DNA of 64,000 nucleotides from NCBI RefSeq assembly GCF_001428045.1, contig NZ_LMSD01000042.1, positions 62,001 through 126,000 of the forward strand, in the 5' to 3' direction. This DNA is from Paenibacillus sp. Soil750 (GTDB lineage Bacteria > Bacillota > Bacilli > Paenibacillales > NBRC-103111). The translations under genes were made by a program, and so were the position numbers. The notes under the pieces are model-generated. The model saw only the letters and a program-made list of their open reading frames with translations, was not told where the DNA came from and did no database searches. Shown here piece after piece: positions 60,276-64,000 of this stretch (within the stretch, counting starts at the first letter, position 1; each line of letters opens with the position of its first letter).

Positions 60276-61004
60276 TTAATGGTTAAGTACACGATTCAGA
60301 AATAGTTTCGCTCTTTCTTCACGCGGGTTAACGAAAAATTCATCTGGAGGCGATTCTTCGACAATCTGACCTTTGTCCATAAATACTACGCGATCAGCTA
60401 CTTCTCGGGCAAAGCCCATCTCGTGTGTGACCACAACCATCGTCATTCCTTCATTGGCAAGCGTTTTCATTACATCTAAAACTTCACCAACCATTTCCGG
60501 ATCCAAGGCTGAAGTCGGTTCATCGAACAACATGATCTTCGGTTTCATCGCAAGCCCCCTTGCAATGGCAACACGCTGCTGCTGACCACCGGACAACTGT
60601 GAAGGAAAGCTGTGCGCTTTATCCTGAATACCTACCTTATCCAGATAGTACATCGCGACTTCTTCGGCTTCTTTCTTAGCCATACCGCGCACCTTCAGCG
60701 GCGCAAGCGTAATGTTATCGATCACTTTCTTATGCGGATATAGATTGAAATGCTGGAATACCATACCGATATCTCGACGCAGCTTGTTCAAATCCATCTT
60801 CTTGTCGCTGACCTTGTACTCATTCACGACAAGTTCCCCACTTGTTATAGTCTCTAGACGATTAATGCACCTTAGCAGTGTACTCTTGCCTGAACCGGAT
60901 GGACCTACGACGACAACGACTTCGCCCTGCTGAATCTGAAGATTAATTCCTTTGAGAACATGAAAATCGCCGTAATGCTTCTCTACTTGACGAAATGTGA
61001 TCAA
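60276..61004 (-). CDS. glnQ: Glutamine ABC transporter ATPase
   Basis: The 242-aa ATPase, the standard GlnQ length, has Walker A GPSGSGKSTLLRCINRLE, Q-loop VFQHFNLYPHKKVIDNI, signature LSGGQQQRVAIARGLAM, Walker B IMLFDEPTSALDPEMV and switch VVVTHEMGFA. Start: a run of G residues (GGGGGG) lies five bases before a TTG at 61004, giving ITFRQVEKHYGDF as N-terminus; the frame upstream (to 61052) lacks a site. First gene of the operon. Confidence 0.92.
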   Translation of the reverse strand: MITFRQVEKHYGDFHVLKGINLQIQQGEVVVVVGPSGSGKSTLLRCINRLETITSGELVVNEYKVSDKKMDLNKLRRDIGMVFQHFNLYPHKKVIDNITLAPLKVRGMAKKEAEEVAMYYLDKVGIQDKAHSFPSQLSGGQQQRVAIARGLAMKPKIMLFDEPTSALDPEMVGEVLDVMKTLANEGMTMVVVTHEMGFAREVADRVVFMDKGQIVEESPPDEFFVNPREERAKLFLNRVLNH

Positions 61005-61034
61005 TGGAACCCCCCCTTCGATGAATCTGTATGA

Positions 61035-61061
61035 ATGTAAACTTATTGTCATGTAAACTTA
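61035..61061. promoter_or_regulatory. ATGTAAACTTA direct repeat upstream of glnQ
   Basis: ATGTAAACTTA occurs at 61035-61045 and again at 61051-61061, 16 bases apart, within 60 bp of the glnQ start. A direct repeat in this position is a candidate site for the GlnL-type regulator. No published consensus was tested. The rest of 61062-61501 holds tandem repeats and palindrome copies but no gene. Confidence 0.45.
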
Positions 61062-61190
61062 CAACTGATGTACTTAAATAATAATGTGAACCTATAGAAT
61101 CTTATGTAATCCGACATTTGCTCAGAAAAAAAGGCCCTCAATACAAGAAAATGTAATAAGCGTTCACCAAATAGAATGAACGCCCACTTT

Positions 61191-61250
61191 GCTTCAAAAC
61201 TTAATTGGTTACTTCAAGACTTTATTGTCTACTTCAAAACTTCAATGTCT
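61191..61250. repeat. Three tandem 20-bp repeats
   Basis: Units at 61191-61210, 61211-61230 and 61231-61250 align without gaps; each starts RCTTCAARACTT and ends TTGGTT or TTGTCT/ATGTCT. Unit 2 and unit 3 share 17 of 20 bases by eye. They lie in the 497-bp gap between glnQ and coaA. Confidence 0.8.
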
Positions 61251-61403
61251 CCCAGCAGATGATAAGTAATCTCACCTCGTTACTGTATTTCACCTAATTT
61301 TCAGTATATTATTATTATCCAAATTATTTTGAGGTCCTTAGTATTATTTTCCAAAGTATCTTTTAACAGACTAAGCATTTTAAATTTACACCAAACACTA
61401 CTA

Positions 61404-61473
61404 CCCGTTAGTTGAGAACCGGCCACCGATCCAGTCGGTAGCCTTGATTAATCTATCGTTCCCGTTCGTTGAA
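61404..61473. repeat. CGTTAG palindrome family, copies D (two half-sites)
   Basis: CCCGTTAGTTGAG (61404-61416) and CTATCGTTCCCGTTCGTTGAA (61453-61473) are further, imperfect members of the recurring motif, lying just past the coaA stop. Confidence 0.45.
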
Positions 61474-61501
61474 TGCTGCCCGCCTCTTGTTCTTAATGCA
61501 C

Positions 61502-62476
61502 TTACAGTTTGCGCAGCTTTATTTTATTGACGGCATGCCCCGTACTCTTCGTTAAAATTAAGTTTGCTCGCCCTCGGGTAGGTTGAATATTTTCTCTTAA
61601 ATTTAACAGGTTGATTTCACGCCAGATGTTGTTCGCGGTCTCGACTGCTTCTGTATCACTTAAATCCGAGTACCGATGAAAATACGAGTTTGGATCAGAA
61701 AAGGAAGTGTTGCGCAGCATCTTAAACCGCTCAATATACCAATCTTCTATTTCTGCTTCCTTTGCATCTACATATATTGAGAAGTCAAAAAAGTCGGAAA
61801 CATATACCTCACTGGTCACTTTCCTCTTACCTGGCGATGATTTGGAAGAGCCCTGAAGAACATTGATTCCTTCAATGATCAAAATGTCCGGTTGCTGAAT
61901 GACCTGTAATTGATTTGGTAATATGTCGTAAACCAGGTGAGAGTACATCGGACAGCTAACCTCAAAAAGCCCAGACTTGATATCTGCCAGGAAGCTAATT
62001 AGCTTGCGGGTGTTGTAGCTTTCCGGAAAACCTTTGCGCTTCATTAGCCCACGTTCTTCCAAGATTCTATTTGGATACAAGAAACCGTCTGTCGTTACAA
62101 GATCAACCTTCGGATGGTTCGGCCAATGAGACAAAAGAGCCTGAAGTACTCGTGCTGTGGTGCTCTTACCGACCGCCACACTTCCTGCAATACCAATAAT
62201 ATAAGGCACTTTTGCCGTATGATCATTCAGAAACGTCTGAGTTGCTTTGTATAACTTTTGCCTTGCTTCGACATATAAATTTAAGAGCCGGGATAGTGGT
62301 AAATATATATCCTGCACTTCAGCAAGTGAGATTTTATCATTAAACCCTTGGAGCTCCTTCAAATCCTGTTCACTAAGAGTCAGCGGGGTTACCTCTCGAA
62401 GATTCGACCATTCTTCTCGTGTAAAGGTCGTATATGGCGAATACATATCACTCGGTGATTTTGCGGATTCAGTCAT
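61502..62476 (-). CDS. coaA: Type I pantothenate kinase
   Basis: The 324-aa protein has YIIGIAGSVAVGKSTTARVL (P-loop, about 100), DLVTTDGFLYPN (about 140), RKGFPESYNT and DILIIEGINVLQ, all CoaA signatures, with an ending DLRENIQPTRGRANLIL-like segment. It phosphorylates pantothenate, the first step of coenzyme A synthesis. Start: GGAAGGGTGG precedes the ATG at 62476; the open frame runs 31 codons further with no site. It is monocistronic. Paenibacilli often also have a type III enzyme, which is not in this window. Confidence 0.95.
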   Translation of the reverse strand: MTESAKSPSDMYSPYTTFTREEWSNLREVTPLTLSEQDLKELQGFNDKISLAEVQDIYLPLSRLLNLYVEARQKLYKATQTFLNDHTAKVPYIIGIAGSVAVGKSTTARVLQALLSHWPNHPKVDLVTTDGFLYPNRILEERGLMKRKGFPESYNTRKLISFLADIKSGLFEVSCPMYSHLVYDILPNQLQVIQQPDILIIEGINVLQGSSKSSPGKRKVTSEVYVSDFFDFSIYVDAKEAEIEDWYIERFKMLRNTSFSDPNSYFHRYSDLSDTEAVETANNIWREINLLNLRENIQPTRGRANLILTKSTGHAVNKIKLRKL

Positions 62477-62594
62477 TCCACCCTTCCTTTCTTTAGACAA
62501 AGTTACTGCTTGTACCGTATTATGATAGCCAAGCCTGACTAATAATTCAATGACAGGGTACTCCAGCATTACTATCCTTTAGTCCAATGAAAAA

Positions 62595-62617
62595 CAGCCG
62601 ATCTTTCTGGCCGGCTG
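62595..62617 (-). terminator. Terminator candidate between the SLH gene and coaA
   Basis: CAGCCG (62595-62600) pairs with CGGCTG (62612-62617); on the minus strand the stem is followed by TTTTTC. It could end the SLH-protein transcript about 210 bases past its stop. Confidence 0.6.
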
Positions 62618-62678
62618 CCGAAATGTACATATTAAACTAGAGCTCACCGTATTCTTTAGCTTTTTCTCGAATGAAGAC

Positions 62679-62761
62679 AACAGGAATTCCTGTTTAAATT
62701 GTTATTCTAGCCCTTAAACAGGGAGCAGTTGCCGTTCTCGGCGATCTACTCCCTATTTTTT
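62679..62761. repeat. Nested palindromes and hairpin E
   Basis: AACAGGAATTCCTGTT (62679-62694) is a perfect 16-bp palindrome. CCTGTTTAA (62689-62697) pairs with TTAAACAGG (62714-62722), competing with it. GGGAG/CTCCC with inner GCCG/CGGC (62721-62753) then forms a third hairpin that runs into TATTTTTT on the plus strand. No plus-strand gene is upstream, so the T-run looks like part of a repeat element rather than a gene terminator. Confidence 0.6.
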
Positions 62762-62763
62762 GT

Positions 62764-62787
62764 CTATCGTTCTTTTCGTTAGTTTAG
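62764..62787. repeat. CTATCGTTCTTTTCGTTAG palindrome, copy E
   Basis: This copy follows the hairpin at 62721-62761 by two bases, the same hairpin-then-palindrome order as copies A and C. Confidence 0.55.
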
Positions 62788-62829
62788 TAATGGGAATAGA
62801 ATCTCGCTATCAATGTTCCTTTAATAATT

Positions 62830-64000
62830 TTAGTAACGTTTCTTAATTTGCGATAATCCATTCTCTAGAATATTCTTAATAAACTGCAAGGCCTCTGCTC
62901 TTGTAAGATTCTCACTGCCGGCATAACCTTCAACTGTAGCGCTATTCTTGCCATTGGAATACCGTTTATCGAGCAAGTACTGAATTGCCTCATTTCCGGA
63001 TTTGTTTACGCCATCAATACCGGAAATGATCTCCGCGACACTCGTACGATTAATGAATGAATCCCGGGCATCTTCTTTATTTGACGTAGCAAAATTATAT
63101 TCTTTTGCAAAACTATAATACTTATCAGCCCAATGTGTGGATACGGGATCTTCCTGAAGCGAGATTTTATATGCACGTAACAGCATGGTAATAAACTCAG
63201 CTTCGGATACTAATTTATTAGCTTTAAAAGAACCATCATCATATCCATCAATGACGCCTTCATTGGTTCCCCATTCAATTGCCAAACTAGCCCAATGATC
63301 TTTAATGTCATTAAATACAGGGAACTTATTAATCACCGGTTTATTTGGGCCGGTTACTTTGATGTTCATGACAGCAGTCTTATTCTGATAAGTTGCTTTC
63401 ACAACAATATTGTCATAAGCTAATTTGCCTATCATGGAACCATTACTCAGTTCAATCTTACTTACTGGATCGATGACATACTGAGCTTTGGTCGTAATAT
63501 CTTCATTCGTGCTGTCTGTGTAGTACGCTGTAAGTTTGAATCTCTTCTGTTCTCCTACAATGATATCAGCATTCATGAATTCGAATTCTATATGTGACAA
63601 CTGTGTAGCTTGTGTTGTAAAAGACCAATCATTAGTTACCTTCGTTCCTCCCCCCACTCCTTCAAAGTGAACCGTGTATGTAGTTCCCGACTTAAGTGGT
63701 TCTTTGGGAATCAGAATGACATCAGCAGAGATACTTTGAGGCATTGTGGATCGATCTGCAAGATAATAAGGAACGTCATTGTTCTTATCATCTTTAATCG
63801 ATGCGGCAGTGAATGTAAGCTCCCTCATATTACTGGTATGGATGGAAATTGGATACCCCACTTTCGCTCCTTCTTTGTGATATGTGGATAATGGGTTAGG
63901 CATTTCGTTTGCATACCAGAAGATTGGCACGTCTTTTTGATTGTCATAAGGATAATTTACAGTATATGTATTTCTGTAGCCTTCATCTACACCATATAGG
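62830..64000 (-). CDS. SLH-domain surface protein, N-terminus beyond the window
   Basis: The frame is open to the window edge, giving about 389 C-terminal residues. The first part (YGVDEGYRNTYTVNYPYDNQ, then EMPNPLSTYHKEGAKVGYPI) looks like the region following a CAP-type domain in Paenibacillus secreted proteins; a beta-rich, Big-like domain follows (about 130-225 of the visible part). At least two S-layer homology repeats close the protein: FNDIKDHWASLAIEWGTNEG with VIDGYDDGSFKANKLVSEAE, and HWADKYYSFAKEYNFATSNK, with a third weaker one ending ENLTRAEALQFIKNIL. SLH repeats bind pyruvylated wall polymer. The role of the N-terminal part cannot be seen. Confidence 0.85.
   Translation of the reverse strand, partial: LYGVDEGYRNTYTVNYPYDNQKDVPIFWYANEMPNPLSTYHKEGAKVGYPISIHTSNMRELTFTAASIKDDKNNDVPYYLADRSTMPQSISADVILIPKEPLKSGTTYTVHFEGVGGGTKVTNDWSFTTQATQLSHIEFEFMNADIIVGEQKRFKLTAYYTDSTNEDITTKAQYVIDPVSKIELSNGSMIGKLAYDNIVVKATYQNKTAVMNIKVTGPNKPVINKFPVFNDIKDHWASLAIEWGTNEGVIDGYDDGSFKANKLVSEAEFITMLLRAYKISLQEDPVSTHWADKYYSFAKEYNFATSNKEDARDSFINRTSVAEIISGIDGVNKSGNEAIQYLLDKRYSNGKNSATVEGYAGSENLTRAEALQFIKNILENGLSQIKKRY

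Noticed and set aside
1..64000. CRISPR arrays, tRNA/rRNA genes, riboswitches, toxin-antitoxin pairs, known defence systems, intact prophage
   Set aside because: I looked for regularly spaced repeats, cloverleaf ends, and signature proteins on both strands and found none that I can support.

Overview
The window looks like chromosome from a Paenibacillus-type, Gram-positive spore former (Bacillota, Paenibacillaceae). This is an inference. It rests on strong GGAGG-type ribosome binding sites with frequent TTG and GTG starts, lplB/ytcP-type sugar permeases, a large membrane-anchored AraC regulator, a short YheC/YheD-type ATP-grasp protein, copper-amine-oxidase-N and SLH surface domains, and ycbB/glnL-type nitrogen control. 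I saw no rRNA, tRNA, CRISPR array, intact prophage or intact insertion sequence.

Layout, left to right. 0-3.8 kb (minus): cell-envelope genes, namely a UgtP-like glycolipid glycosyltransferase cut by the window edge, a BcrC-type undecaprenyl-PP phosphatase, and an OmpR/HisKA two-component pair. 3.8-6 kb: decayed material (a receiver-domain scrap and a membrane protein split by a stop codon), then an ATP-grasp gene and a 62-aa orphan. 6-13.5 kb: a dicarboxylate/tricarboxylate module of tctC-tctB-tctA, NAD-malic enzyme and a His-less HPr-like gene, with a cre-like site in front and a divergent CitA/DcuS-type kinase-regulator pair. 13.6-25.1 kb: a pectin/sugar-acid catabolic cluster (BASS transporter, GH105 hydrolase, AraC sensor-regulator, enolase-superfamily dehydratase, DapA-like dehydratase/aldolase, aldehyde dehydrogenase, lplBC-type ABC importer). 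25.3-32.4 kb: an amino-acid-type ABC importer with a C-N hydrolase, TauE and YhcH proteins, divergent from a PucR regulator, with a clean palindrome between them.

32.4-36.9 kb: an FAH-family enzyme, a UDP-glucose-dehydrogenase-like protein without its C-terminal domain, then a Fur-box-controlled iron operon (two surface proteins plus an FTR1 permease). 37-41.7 kb: a four-gene lipid-linked sugar cluster (GT-C, GT2, membrane phosphodiesterase, UPF0104 flippase-like). 41.8-42.7 kb: a fetAB iron ABC exporter destroyed by one internal deletion. 43-48.3 kb: a 1.1-kaa DUF5107-TPR protein with a mutarotase-like partner, divergent from an AraC regulator. 48.3-55.7 kb: a gene-poor accessory stretch with gene fragments, an IS110 remnant, three tiny genes with very strong ribosome binding sites, repeats, and isolated GNAT, LysR, DinB and HxlR/MdaB/SDR genes. 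55.75-61 kb: glnQHMP-glnKL glutamine uptake and sensing. 61.5-64 kb: coaA and the C-terminal part of an SLH-domain surface protein.

Many proposed starts differ from the longest open frame because a Shine-Dalgarno sequence sits inside that frame; the reason is given each time. No known defence system was found. The most unusual points are the DUF5107-TPR locus, the Crh-like gene ending a carbon-uptake operon, the small-ORF cluster, the fetAB deletion, and a recurring hairpin-plus-CGTTAG palindrome element.
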